A stretch of 64,000 nucleotides of DNA from Actinomadura opuntiae (GTDB lineage: Bacteria > Actinomycetota > Actinomycetes > Streptosporangiales > Streptosporangiaceae): contig NZ_JASNWF010000021.1 in NCBI RefSeq assembly GCF_030283205.1, positions 145,565 to 209,564 of the forward strand. The letters run 5' to 3'. Each line of letters starts with the position of its first letter. Position 1 is the first letter of the stretch. Below are positions 33,756 to 41,837 of this stretch, in pieces. The notes below the pieces were generated by a model. The model was not told where the DNA came from, searched no databases, and worked only from the letters and a program-made list of their open reading frames with translations. A program made the translations under genes and the position numbers.

Positions 33756-35027
33756 TTATGCGGCCCAGTTGATGGTGCTGTCGGGTGGGCCGAGCGTGCC
33801 CGGCGGGCCGTTCCCGGTCCGGGTTCTTCGGGCGTCGGATGGTGGCAGCAGCCGGTACACGTACCGCCCGTCGGGGTCTTTGCTGATGCCGATCTGGCGT
33901 GGGCTGCTGTGTTTGAAGCGGTTGTGCCATCCGCAGGTGAGGGTGAGCTGGTCGATGTCGGTGGGTGAGTTTCCCAGGGCCCAGCCGTGGACGTGGTCGA
34001 CCTCGCACAACGTCCCCGGAATCTCGCACTCCCGCACCGCGCACGTCGGGTAAAGGGTTTCCAGGACCCGGCGTTGGGCGGGGCTGGCGAACCGCTCCCG
34101 ATATCCCAGGTACAGGGGGTTGTGGCCGCGTCCCAGGATCAGGGGTGAGACTCCGGCTGACAGGGCGATGCGGCGCACCTGCTCGGCCGGGATGGGCGTC
34201 CCGTCGATGAGGTGGCCCGGGGCGTTGCCGCCGGTGAGGGTCTCCAGGTCGCAGATGACGGTGACCTTGGTGGCCTTGTGTCCGCCCGACAGCACACTCG
34301 ACAGCGCCGCCGCGGTGCGTTCGGCGACGTCGCGGTGGTCGTCGGGTCCGGCCGGCTTCGCAAGCGGAGCCAGCGTGCCGTCCCAGATGGCGGCGTCTTC
34401 GGCGTTCAGCCAGCCCTTGATGTACCGGCCGCCGTCCAGGGAGCCGGTGCTGGTGATCCAGGACTTGGCGTAGCCGCGCTTGGCGTCCTCGGGTTCGTGT
34501 TCGGTGTCGTCGCGTTCGGCGATGACGTCGCGGATCCGGTGGCCGAACACCGCGATCTTCCCCGGAGAGAACCCCTGGCCGACCATCTCCAGCAGCTTGT
34601 TCTCGGCCTTGGCGCAGTCGGTGTCATCCAGCCGCGCCACCGAGTCGGCGACCGTGGCGGCATAGCCGTAGGACAGCTCTCCGGCCGCCAGTTGCTCGGT
34701 CACCTGCGGCAGGCGGTGGCGTTGCCGCGCCAGTGTGAGGCGTTCTTTGGCGCGGTTCTCGCGCATGCCCAGCCTCGACCGCAGCCACGCCCGCGTGGAG
34801 GGGAATCCCCACCTCTGCTGCTCTCCGGTGGCGTCGACGCGGCCGATGAAACCGGCCAGGGCGCTTTCCTGCTTATCGCAGGCGGCGGCCAGGTCTTCGG
34901 TGAGTTCAAGGCACGCGGCCGCCGATTCAGGGGCCTCTCGCTGGGCGAGTTCAGTGGCGATCATTGAGAGCGCGTTCACCAATTCCATGGTGGACGCGCC
35001 CGCAAGGTCGACCGTCACTGACTGCAT
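33756..35027 (-). CDS. DUF222 domain HNH endonuclease
   Basis: 423 aa. N-terminal DUF222 region (about 1-290) followed by an HNH nuclease domain near 325-370 with CAVRECEIPGTLCEVDHVHG and LTLTCGWHNRFKH, i.e. Cys pairs plus the DH...N...H catalytic residues. This is the multi-copy actinobacterial 13E12-type family, often linked to mobile DNA and lacking a defined role. The ATG at 35025-35027 is set by a leaderless TACACT box. Base composition is a little lower in GC than neighbours, and it sits between the two inverted repeats. Confidence 0.88.
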   Translation of the reverse strand: MQSVTVDLAGASTMELVNALSMIATELAQREAPESAAACLELTEDLAAACDKQESALAGFIGRVDATGEQQRWGFPSTRAWLRSRLGMRENRAKERLTLARQRHRLPQVTEQLAAGELSYGYAATVADSVARLDDTDCAKAENKLLEMVGQGFSPGKIAVFGHRIRDVIAERDDTEHEPEDAKRGYAKSWITSTGSLDGGRYIKGWLNAEDAAIWDGTLAPLAKPAGPDDHRDVAERTAAALSSVLSGGHKATKVTVICDLETLTGGNAPGHLIDGTPIPAEQVRRIALSAGVSPLILGRGHNPLYLGYRERFASPAQRRVLETLYPTCAVRECEIPGTLCEVDHVHGWALGNSPTDIDQLTLTCGWHNRFKHSSPRQIGISKDPDGRYVYRLLPPSDARRTRTGNGPPGTLGPPDSTINWAA

Positions 35028-35033
35028 ACCTAA

Positions 35034-35039
35034 AGTGTA
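35034..35039 (-). promoter_or_regulatory. Leaderless minus-10 box of DUF222/HNH gene
   Basis: On the minus strand TACACT, then TTAGGT (6 nt), then ATG at 35027. This decides the start over an in-frame TTG at 35045. Confidence 0.6.
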
Positions 35040-35113
35040 CCCCAAGTGACCGACAATTGCGCACTGAGAAGAGGGCTTCTTCTTTGCTGATCAGTGGAAA
35101 GATATTGCTCAGT

Positions 35114-36028
35114 GAGCCTTTTTCAACGTGATGTGGTCTCGCGGAGTTGCAGGGTGTGGATGGCTTTGGCGATACGACCGGCGCGATGGGGGCAGCAGCG
35201 CAGCTTCCGCAGGATTCGCCATGATTTGAGCTGGGCGTTCGCTCGTTCACCGGGCCCGCGCAGCTTGGCGGGTGCACGGTTCGCCTCCTTCTGCGCTTCG
35301 GGCTTGTCGCGTCCCTTGTAGGGCGTGAGGACGTGCGCGCCGGCGCCCTGATACGCCTTGTCGGCCAGCACGACCAGTCCGGTGGCCGCCAGCGCCCGGA
35401 TGACGCCCCAGATCCGGGCGGCCGCCAGGTCGTGGACCGAGCCGCGCAGCGGTCCCGACACCCACAGCAGAGCACCGTCTGGAGCGGCAATCACCTGGAG
35501 GTTCATGCCATGGCAGCGGTGTTTGCCCGAGTAGTACGGCCGGTCGGCGGTGACCCGGTCGATCGCGATCAAAGTGCCGTCCAGGACCAGATACGGCAGT
35601 CCGTCCCTGGCCGCTTTGGCCAGGGCGGCACCGAGTTTGGGCGACCGGGCGGCCAGCGCGTCGACGGTCTCGTTGACATAGCGCCACGCAGTGCTGGTGG
35701 AGACGGTGAAGCCCGCACCCAGTTCGGCGAAGGTCTCGCCTTTCCGCAAGTGGACCAGGGTCATCAACGCCTGCAGGCCGGGTGGCAGCGACCGGCCCTT
35801 GCTGCCGATCTTCTTGCGGTGCCCGCGGACGACACCGGTGGCGTAGGTCAGAGTCTGGCGCAACAACGGCAGCGAAGCACGATACAAAAGCATGCGGAGC
35901 CTCTGGTGCGGACGAGGGATTGTGAGAGATCAACCGTCCTACCAGGGGCTCCTTGACGTTCCGGGGCAGCCACACCGACCGCGACCATCATGTGATCAGC
36001 GGACCCACACGGCTGCTGAAAAAGGCTC
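35114..36028 (-). mobile_element. Insertion sequence, IS5-superfamily-like, 915 bp
   Basis: Bounded by 12-bp perfect terminal inverted repeats GAGCCTTTTTCA (35114-35125) and its complement TGAAAAAGGCTC (36017-36028), flanked by the direct repeat AGT (35111-35113, 36029-36031), a 3-bp target duplication. It carries one transposase gene on the minus strand. Ends and gene look intact, suggesting a recent insertion between the HNH gene and repeat copy B. Confidence 0.8.
35123..35893 (-). CDS. IS5-family-type DDE transposase
   Basis: 256 aa. N-terminal HTH region (TFAELGAGFTVSTSTAWRYV near 54-73) then a DDE_Tnp_4-type nuclease core: Asp105 in VLDGTL, Asp178 in LADKAY and Glu216 in GERANAQLK, in the expected order and spacing. 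It cuts and joins the element's ends. The stop lies inside the left terminal repeat (35114-35125), typical of compact ISs. No frameshift is seen, so it may be active. Confidence 0.9.
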   Translation of the reverse strand: MLLYRASLPLLRQTLTYATGVVRGHRKKIGSKGRSLPPGLQALMTLVHLRKGETFAELGAGFTVSTSTAWRYVNETVDALAARSPKLGAALAKAARDGLPYLVLDGTLIAIDRVTADRPYYSGKHRCHGMNLQVIAAPDGALLWVSGPLRGSVHDLAAARIWGVIRALAATGLVVLADKAYQGAGAHVLTPYKGRDKPEAQKEANRAPAKLRGPGERANAQLKSWRILRKLRCCPHRAGRIAKAIHTLQLRETTSR

Positions 36029-36031
36029 AGT

Positions 36032-36381
36032 GCACCCCGGCTTCCTCTGCCTTTACCTGGTCGGTGAATTGTTCCTTTGGGGTGGTTTGTTGAGCACGCG
36101 TACGGGTGGGGGCGGTGGGGTGGCGCGACCCGGGCGGGGCAGGCGGAGCCTGCCCCTTTGGCGCTGCCTCAGGGGCCGCAGAGGCTCCAAAGTCAAGGGT
36201 GGACGAAGTCCATCGCGAAGCGACGCCGAAGGCGCCCTTGACTTTGGAGGGGCGGCCCCGTACGCCAGCGCCACCCCACCGCACGGCCAACCCAACACCC
36301 CTGCCCCAAACACCCTTAATCGAATATCGCGAAAATCGGCCTTCGATAACACCTGAAGAAGTAAACGCCAACCGTCAGCGC
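36032..36381. other. Island right edge, no gene
   Basis: 350 bp between the insertion sequence and the P-loop kinase gene. It contains repeat copy B (36108-36293). The remaining sequence is unusually AT-rich near 36300-36370 and shows no coding signal. Confidence 0.6.
36108..36293 (-). repeat. 186-bp nested-dyad repeat, copy B (inverted)
   Basis: Inverted partner of 32801-32986 with 185 of 186 positions identical. It starts (reading minus) 88 nt after the stop of the P-loop kinase gene, so relative to its upstream gene it has the same orientation as copy A has to the Mth938 gene. The two copies enclose about 3.1 kb. Confidence 0.9.
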
Positions 36382-36966
36382 TCAGCGAAAAGCATGCGAG
36401 CTGAACGACGTGCCGTCCACCACCAAATCCGCCCGTAACCTCGTCCCGTCCGAGGTGAACAGTTCGGACTCGCGGGCGGACCAGCGGTCCCAGGCGTCGG
36501 CGTATTCGGGTCCGTCGCGGTCGAGGGCTCGGGCCCGGCGCAGTTCGCGTGGGGCGTCTATCCAGATGCGGTAGGCGGCGGGTGACTTCGCCCAGGAGGA
36601 GCCGACGCCCTCGATGATGAGCACCGGCGGGGGCGGGATCTCCTCCGGCGGGCCGTACCGGTCGTGGTGCCAGTCGTAGCGGCGCAGCAGCGCGGGGCGT
36701 CCGGCGCAGAGCGGGTCGAGGACGGTGCGGCGGAGCGGGTCCCACCAGGTGAGCGGGTCGGCGTCCCAGGGGACGCGGAAGTCGTCGGAGCGGACCACCG
36801 GCGCGCCGACCAGGACGGCCGCGAGGCGGTCGGCGAAGGTCGACTTGCCGGCGCCGCTCGGGCCGTCGATCGCGACGAGGCGCGCGGGGCCGCAGGACGG
36901 GGGCAGCGCGAGCAGCCGCGCGGCGAGCGCGGGGTAGGTCCGGAGCGGCGGCGGCACGGACGGCAT
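36382..36966 (-). CDS. Uridine-kinase-like P-loop protein
   Basis: 194 aa. Walker A GPSGAGKST at 35-43 (in VAIDGPSGAGKSTFADRLA), SDDFRVPWD near 59-67 (the nucleoside-binding Asp-Asp), VLIIEGVG and a late Arg-rich lid ELRRARALDRDG. This matches the actinobacterial (d)NMP/uridine-kinase-like family of unknown exact substrate. ATG at 36966 is reported; GTG at 36957, with GGAAG at suitable distance, is equally possible. Divergent from the CoA-transferase gene with only 35 bp between starts. Confidence 0.75.
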   Translation of the reverse strand: MPSVPPPLRTYPALAARLLALPPSCGPARLVAIDGPSGAGKSTFADRLAAVLVGAPVVRSDDFRVPWDADPLTWWDPLRRTVLDPLCAGRPALLRRYDWHHDRYGPPEEIPPPPVLIIEGVGSSWAKSPAAYRIWIDAPRELRRARALDRDGPEYADAWDRWSARESELFTSDGTRLRADLVVDGTSFSSHAFR

Positions 36967-37001
36967 ACTTCCAGGTGCCCGCCCCCCGAAGGAGGACGTC
37001 C

Positions 37002-38180
37002 TTGCCCGGACCGCTCGAAGGCGTCGTGATCGTCGACCTCAGCCGCGTCGTCGCCGGACCGCAGGCCACGATGGCGCTCGCCGACCTCGGCGCGCGGGTG
37101 ATCAAGGTGGAGCAGCCGGGGACGGGCGACGAGACGCGCGGCTGGGGGCCGCCGTTCGTGGGCGGGGACCAGGTCAGCACCTACTACCTGTCGATCAACC
37201 GGAACAAGGAGTCGATCACCCTTGATCTGAAGTCCGGCGAGGGGAAGGGCACGCTGGAGCGGCTGGTGCGGCACGCCGACGTGCTGGTCGAGAACTTCCG
37301 GACCGGGGTGCTGGACCGGCTCGGCTTCCCGGTGGCGCGGCTGCACGCGCTGAACCCGCGGCTGATCGTGCTGTCGATCACGGGGTTCGGGCACGACGGG
37401 CCGGAGGGCGGACGCCCCGGATACGACGCGATCATGCAGGGCGAGGCCGGGATCATGAGCGTGACCGGGCCGCCGGGAACGCCGAGCAAGGTGGGGCTCT
37501 CGATCGCCGACATCCTCGCGGCGGGCAACGCGACGTCCGGGGTGCTGGCGGCGCTGTACGAGCGGACGCGGACGGGCCGCGGCGCGGTCGTCCGGACGTC
37601 GCTGCTGGCGTCGGTGGTCGGCGCGCACATGTACCAGGGGACGCGCTGGACCGTCGCCGGTGAGGTGCCCGAGTCGGTCGGCAACGACCACCCGACGATC
37701 GCGCCGTACGGGACGTTCCGCTGCAAGGACGGGCAGATCCAGATCGGTGTCGCGAACCAGAACCTGTGGCGCCGGTTCGCACCGCTCGTCGGGCTCGACG
37801 CGGACGACCCGCGGTACGTCACGATCCCGGACCGTTCCGCGAACCGCGCGGCGCTGACGGCCGACATCGAGCGCGTCCTGGCGGAGGACACCCGGGAGGC
37901 GTGGCTGGAGCGGCTGAGCGGCGCCGGGGTGCCGGCGGGGTCGATCCGGTCGATCGACGAGGTGTACACCTGGGAGCAGACCCGCTCGCAGGGCCTGGTG
38001 ATCGAGGTCGACCATCCGACCCTGGGCCCGATCGAGCTGCCCGGTCCGCCGCTGCGGTTCGACGGCGCCGAGCCGCGCGCGCACACCGCGCCGCCGTTGC
38101 TCGGCGAGCACACCGGCGCGGTCCTGGCCTGGCTGGACGAGATGGACGCAAACGACGAGGAGCAGGGGAGAGGCCAGTGA
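37002..38180 (+). CDS. CaiB/BaiF (type III) CoA-transferase
   Basis: 392 aa, typical length. LEGVVIVDLSRVVAGPQATM at the start, ADLGARVIKVEQPGTGDETR, the conserved ENFRTGVLDRLG and PGYDAIMQGEAG segment (catalytic Asp of GYD) and a C-terminal HTAPPLLGEHT. It moves CoA between organic acids. The TTG at 37002 is preferred because AAGGAGGA lies 7 nt upstream; an in-frame GTG at 36975 lies before that ribosome site. GTGA overlap with the next gene, an acyl-CoA ligase, suggests a joint acid-activation step. Confidence 0.9.
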   Translation: MPGPLEGVVIVDLSRVVAGPQATMALADLGARVIKVEQPGTGDETRGWGPPFVGGDQVSTYYLSINRNKESITLDLKSGEGKGTLERLVRHADVLVENFRTGVLDRLGFPVARLHALNPRLIVLSITGFGHDGPEGGRPGYDAIMQGEAGIMSVTGPPGTPSKVGLSIADILAAGNATSGVLAALYERTRTGRGAVVRTSLLASVVGAHMYQGTRWTVAGEVPESVGNDHPTIAPYGTFRCKDGQIQIGVANQNLWRRFAPLVGLDADDPRYVTIPDRSANRAALTADIERVLAEDTREAWLERLSGAGVPAGSIRSIDEVYTWEQTRSQGLVIEVDHPTLGPIELPGPPLRFDGAEPRAHTAPPLLGEHTGAVLAWLDEMDANDEEQGRGQ

Positions 38181-39601
38181 GGGATCTGCTCGGCGAGGCC
38201 GTCGAGGCCGTCGAGTCCGGCGGCCCGCTGCGGATCGCCGGACGCGAGCTGCCGCGCGACGAATTGCTCGCCCGCGCGTCCGCCGTCGCGGCGGAGATCG
38301 GCGGCGCGGGCGCGGTCGCGGTGCATGCCACGGCAAGCGTGGAGACGGTGGTCGCGGTCGTCGGCGGGATCATGGCGGGCGTTCCGGTGGTGCCGCTGCC
38401 GCCCGATTCCGGTCCCGACGAGCGCGCCCACATCCTGACCGACTCCGGCGCGGCACTGCTGCTGGCGCCCGCCGACGCCGACGCGGGCGACGACGGGCCG
38501 CCCCGGGTCCTGGTCGACGAACTGCCCCAGTCCGGTGGCGCGGACCCGGCCGAGCCCGGCCCCGACGCGACCGCGCTGATCCTCTACACGAGCGGGACGA
38601 CCGGCGCCCCGAAGGGCGTGATGATCTCGCGGGCCGCGATCGCCGCCGGTCTCGACTCCCTGGCCGAGGCATGGGAATGGACCCCGGACGACGTGCTGGT
38701 GCACGGGCTGCCGCTGTTCCACGTGCACGGCCTCGTGCTCGGCGTCCTCGGGCCGCTGCGGGTCGGGTCGCGGCTCGTCCACACCGGGCGGCCGAAACCG
38801 GAGGCGTACGCGGAGGCGGCGGGCAAGGACGGCGGGAGCCTGTTCTTCGGCGTCCCCACGGTGTGGTCGCGGCTGGCGGCCGACCCGGCGTCCGCCGAGG
38901 CGATGCGGGCCGCGCGGCTGCTGGTGTCCGGGAGCGCGCCGCTCCCCGTGCCCGCCTTCGAGCGGCTGGAGGCGCTCACCGGGCACCGGCCGGTGGAGCG
39001 CTACGGCATGACCGAGACGCTGATCACGCTCAGCGCGCGCGCCGGCGGCGAACGCCGCCCCGGCTACGTCGGCCTCCCGCTGCCCGGCGTCGAGACGCGG
39101 CTGGTCGCCGAGAACGGCGACCCCGTCCCGGCCGACGGGGAGACGCCCGGCGAGCTGCTCGTCCGCGCGCGGCATCCGTTCAAGGGCTACCTCAACCGCC
39201 CGGAGGCGACCGCGAAGTCGTTCACGCCGGACGGCTGGTTCCGCACCGGCGACATCGCGACGATCGGTCCGGACGGCTGGCACCGCATCGTCGGCCGCGC
39301 GTCCACCGACCTGATCAAGAGCGGCGGCTACCGGATCGGCGCGGGCGAGGTCGAGAACGCGCTGCTCGCGCACCCGGCGGTGAAGGAGGCCGCCGTCGCC
39401 GGCACGCCGCACGACGATCTCGGCGAGCAGGTCACCGCCTACGTCGTGGCGGACGGGGTGACCGAGGGCCAGCTGATCGACTTCGTCGCCGGGCGCCTGT
39501 CGGTGCACAAGCGGCCCCGCGTCGTCCACCTGGTCGGCGCGCTGCCCCGCAACGCGATGGGCAAGATCGTCAAGACGCGCCTGACCGAGCTCGCGCCCTA
39601 G
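38177..39601 (+). CDS. Acyl-CoA synthetase, malonyl-CoA synthetase (MatB)-like
   Basis: 474 aa, ANL superfamily, short as in MatB. Motifs: ILYTSGTTGAPKGV near 134-147, LPLFHVHGLVLGVLG (typical of MatB-type ligases), RYGMTETL, GWFRTGDIA and a C-terminal Lys in NAMGKIVK for adenylation. MatB converts malonate or methylmalonate with ATP and CoA. Assignment as MatB-like rests on length and the HVHGLVLG region; other short acids are possible. GTG start overlaps the CoA-transferase stop. A 12-bp tandem repeat covers the stop codon. Confidence 0.8.
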   Translation: MRDLLGEAVEAVESGGPLRIAGRELPRDELLARASAVAAEIGGAGAVAVHATASVETVVAVVGGIMAGVPVVPLPPDSGPDERAHILTDSGAALLLAPADADAGDDGPPRVLVDELPQSGGADPAEPGPDATALILYTSGTTGAPKGVMISRAAIAAGLDSLAEAWEWTPDDVLVHGLPLFHVHGLVLGVLGPLRVGSRLVHTGRPKPEAYAEAAGKDGGSLFFGVPTVWSRLAADPASAEAMRAARLLVSGSAPLPVPAFERLEALTGHRPVERYGMTETLITLSARAGGERRPGYVGLPLPGVETRLVAENGDPVPADGETPGELLVRARHPFKGYLNRPEATAKSFTPDGWFRTGDIATIGPDGWHRIVGRASTDLIKSGGYRIGAGEVENALLAHPAVKEAAVAGTPHDDLGEQVTAYVVADGVTEGQLIDFVAGRLSVHKRPRVVHLVGALPRNAMGKIVKTRLTELAP

Positions 39602-39623
39602 CTCGCGCCCTAGCCCGCGCCCG
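39588..39623 (+). repeat. 12-bp tandem repeat over a stop codon
   Basis: AGCTCGCGCCCT twice (39588-39599, 39600-39611) then AGCCCGCGCCCG (39612-39623). The TAG stop of the ligase gene spans the first junction. It probably arose by slippage. Confidence 0.8.
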
Positions 39624-39658
39624 CCGCACCGGGTGGTGGACCATTCCGGCCTGACCAG

Positions 39659-39664
39659 TAAGGT
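39659..39664 (+). promoter_or_regulatory. Leaderless minus-10 box before small membrane protein
   Basis: TAAGGT, 8 nt, GTG 39673. It supports transcription of the 67-aa gene and codA from here. Confidence 0.5.
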
Positions 39665-39672
39665 CGTCGCTT

Positions 39673-39876
39673 GTGTCCAGTTCACCGGCCGCCGCGCACT
39701 CCCTCGATCCCGTCCCGCACGAGGCCCGCGAGTCGACCGCGGCGCACCAGTTCTGGAGCTGGTCGGGCGCCGACATCGCGCTGATCAACTGGGTGCTCGG
39801 CGCGCTCGTCGCCGGCGGCCTGTACTTCGCTCTGTCGGCCCGGCGCGGTCGGGCGTCGGAAGGGAGCCCCGCGTGA
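39673..39876 (+). CDS. 67-aa single-span membrane protein upstream of codA
   Basis: 67 aa: a soluble N-terminus rich in His/Ser/Ala, then FWSWSGADIALINWVLGALV (27-46) continuing AGGLYFALSARR as one membrane helix with a positive cytoplasmic end. Its TGA overlaps the ATG of cytosine deaminase by one base and it has its own promoter box, so it is likely a real gene. The helix loosely resembles the last segment of NCS1 (CodB-type) permeases; it could be a remnant of such a transporter or a genuine microprotein partner. Function unknown. Confidence 0.55.
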   Translation: MSSSPAAAHSLDPVPHEARESTAAHQFWSWSGADIALINWVLGALVAGGLYFALSARRGRASEGSPA

Positions 39877-41159
39877 TGCTCGTGACGAACGCCCGGCTGG
39901 CCGGGCGGGACGGCCTGCACGACATCGAGATCGACGGCGACCGGTTCGGACGCGTCGCGCCGGCCGGCGAGCTGGCCGGGGACGTCCTGGCCGACGCGGC
40001 GGGCGGCCTGGTGAGCCCGCCGTTCGTGGAGCCGCACGTCCACCTCGACACCACGCTCACCGCCGGGGAGCCGCGCTGGAACGCGTCCGGGTCCCTGTGG
40101 GAGGGGATCGCGGTGTGGAGCGAGCGCAAGACGGCCCTCACCCGCGACGACGTCGTGTCCCGCGCGACCGAGGTGCTGCGCTGGTACGCGGCGAACGGCG
40201 TGCTGCACGTCCGCAGCCACGTGGACGTCACCGATCCGGAGCTCGTCGCGCTCGACGCGATGGTCGAGGTCCGCGAGCGGGTGAAGGACGTCATCGGGCT
40301 CCAGCTCGTCGCGTTCCCGCAGGAGGGGATCTGCTCCTTCGAGAACGGGCCGGAGCTGCTGGAGGAGGCCGCCCGGCGCGGCGCCGACGTGATCGGCGCG
40401 ATCCCGCACTTCGAGGACACCCGCGAGGACGGCGTCCGCTCCCTGGAGATCGCCTTCGACATCGCGCAGCGGTACGGGCTGCTGCTGGACGCGCACTGCG
40501 ACGAGATCGACGACGAGCAGTCGCGTTTCGTGGAGGTGCTCGCCACCCTCGCCCGGCGCGGCGGGCTGCGCGACCGCGCGACCGCGTCCCACACCACCGC
40601 GATGGGCTCCTACAACGGCGCCTACTCCTACAAGCTCCAGCGGATCCTGGCCCGATCGGGCATCAACCTGGTCTGCAACCCGCTCGCCAACCTGTGCTTG
40701 CAGGGACGCTTCGACGCCTATCCGAAGCGGCGCGGCCTCACCCAGGTCAAGGAGATGCTCGCCGCCGGGGTGAACATCGCGTTCGGGCACGACGACGTGA
40801 TGGACCCCTGGTTCCCGCTCGGGACGGCGTCGTCGCTGCAGGTCGCGCTGGTCGGCGTCGCCGCCGCGCAGCTCACCGGCGCCGCCGAGATCGACGAGGC
40901 GTTCGCGATGGTGACGGACCGGGCCGCGCGGGTCCTCGGGCTCGGCGACGGCTACGGGATCGCGCCGGGCCGCCCGGCGAACCTGGTCGTGCTGCCCGCG
41001 TCGTCGCCGTACGACGCCGTCCGGCGGCAGACCCGGCCGTCCCACGTCGTCGCGCGCGGCCGGATCGTCGCCGAGACGCCGCCCGCGGTGACCCGGCTGA
41101 CCTGGCCGGGCCGCGACCCCGAGGACGTCGACTTCGTCCGGGCCCGCGACCGCCGCTGA
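39876..41159 (+). CDS. codA: Cytosine deaminase
   Basis: 427 aa, the same length as E. coli CodA, with the catalytic set at a constant offset of 7: His54, His56 (HVHLD), Gln149 (FPQEG), His207, Glu210 (HCDE), His239 (SHTTAM), Asp306, Asp307 (GHDD). These bind the metal and deaminate cytosine to uracil. SYNGAY and YPKRRG are also conserved. Cytoplasmic. No codB-type permease neighbours it except the 67-aa protein; uptake may rely on the NCS2 permease elsewhere in the window. Close conservation makes cytosine deaminase more likely than isocytosine or creatinine deaminase. Confidence 0.92.
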   Translation: MLVTNARLAGRDGLHDIEIDGDRFGRVAPAGELAGDVLADAAGGLVSPPFVEPHVHLDTTLTAGEPRWNASGSLWEGIAVWSERKTALTRDDVVSRATEVLRWYAANGVLHVRSHVDVTDPELVALDAMVEVRERVKDVIGLQLVAFPQEGICSFENGPELLEEAARRGADVIGAIPHFEDTREDGVRSLEIAFDIAQRYGLLLDAHCDEIDDEQSRFVEVLATLARRGGLRDRATASHTTAMGSYNGAYSYKLQRILARSGINLVCNPLANLCLQGRFDAYPKRRGLTQVKEMLAAGVNIAFGHDDVMDPWFPLGTASSLQVALVGVAAAQLTGAAEIDEAFAMVTDRAARVLGLGDGYGIAPGRPANLVVLPASSPYDAVRRQTRPSHVVARGRIVAETPPAVTRLTWPGRDPEDVDFVRARDRR

Positions 41160-41176
41160 GGCCGGATGGCGGCGCG

Positions 41177-41752
41177 CTAGGGGAGCAGCGCCGGCAGCAG
41201 CGGGCGGACGAGGTCGGCGGCGGCCGACTCGGGGAGGTCCGGGGCGTCCGGCGGCGCCGAGAAGTAGTGCAGGAAGGCCTGCTGGAAGCACGCGCCCATC
41301 AGCAGCGCCGCGATCGCGGCGGTGTCGGCGCCCGCCGCGACCCGGCCGAGGTCGCGCTCGGCGTCCAGGTAGCGGGCGAGGGCCCGCACCGGTTCCCGCG
41401 GGCCGGCGCCGTACTGGCGCAGTGATTCGCGGGTCGCGGCCATCAGCACGGGCTGCGCGGCCATCGACGCCATCATCGGGAACGCGCGCCGGTAGAAGGC
41501 GAGCCCGCCGTGCACGACCGCGACCAGGGTGGCCTCCACGGTCGCCTCGCCGGGGACGGCCCGTGCCGCGAACGCCGGCATCCGCTCCTTCAGCACGCTC
41601 AGCATCAGCTGCTCCTTGTCGCGGAAGTGCTTGTACAGCAGCGCCTCGGAGTAGCCCGCGGCCTTGGCGATCTCCTTGGTGGTGGCGCCCGCGACGCCGC
41701 GCTCGCGCATGACGTCCGCCGCGGCGTCCAGGATCCGTTCCCGCGCGCTCAT
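41177..41752 (-). CDS. TetR-family repressor
   Basis: 191 aa. N-terminal HTH at about 22-46 (ATTKEIAKAAGYSEALLYKHF) with the usual RILDAAADVMRERG first helix. The C-terminal ligand domain has many Met and Ala. Divergent from the SDR gene over 85 bp that contain a long dyad, the probable operator, so it likely represses itself and the SDR gene. Confidence 0.88.
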   Translation of the reverse strand: MSARERILDAAADVMRERGVAGATTKEIAKAAGYSEALLYKHFRDKEQLMLSVLKERMPAFAARAVPGEATVEATLVAVVHGGLAFYRRAFPMMASMAAQPVLMAATRESLRQYGAGPREPVRALARYLDAERDLGRVAAGADTAAIAALLMGACFQQAFLHYFSAPPDAPDLPESAAADLVRPLLPALLP

Positions 41753-41770
41753 CCGCCGCCCCTCTTGACA

Positions 41771-41817
41771 GTGAGTGAATCTTTACCCACCCTAGTGGTT
41801 AGTAAATACTCACTCAC
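41771..41817. promoter_or_regulatory. TetR operator dyad between tetR and SDR gene
   Basis: GTGAGTGAATCTTT (41771-41784) and AAATACTCACTCAC (41804-41817): 14-nt arms, 12 of 14 pairing, just after TTGACA (41765-41770), which can be the minus-35 of the SDR gene. The placement would block both promoters. Confidence 0.6.
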
Positions 41818-41837
41818 CCCTCGGGGAGGGATCGACG

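Noticed and set aside
30952..36381. Search for tRNA or integrase attachment sites bounding the island
   Set aside because: No tRNA gene, tRNA 3' fragment or tyrosine/serine recombinase was recognised; the island is not a classical integrative element.
36975..37001. GTG at 36975 as start of the CaiB/BaiF gene
   Set aside because: It precedes the strong ribosome site AAGGAGGA (36989-36996); TTG 37002 at 7-nt spacing is the better start.
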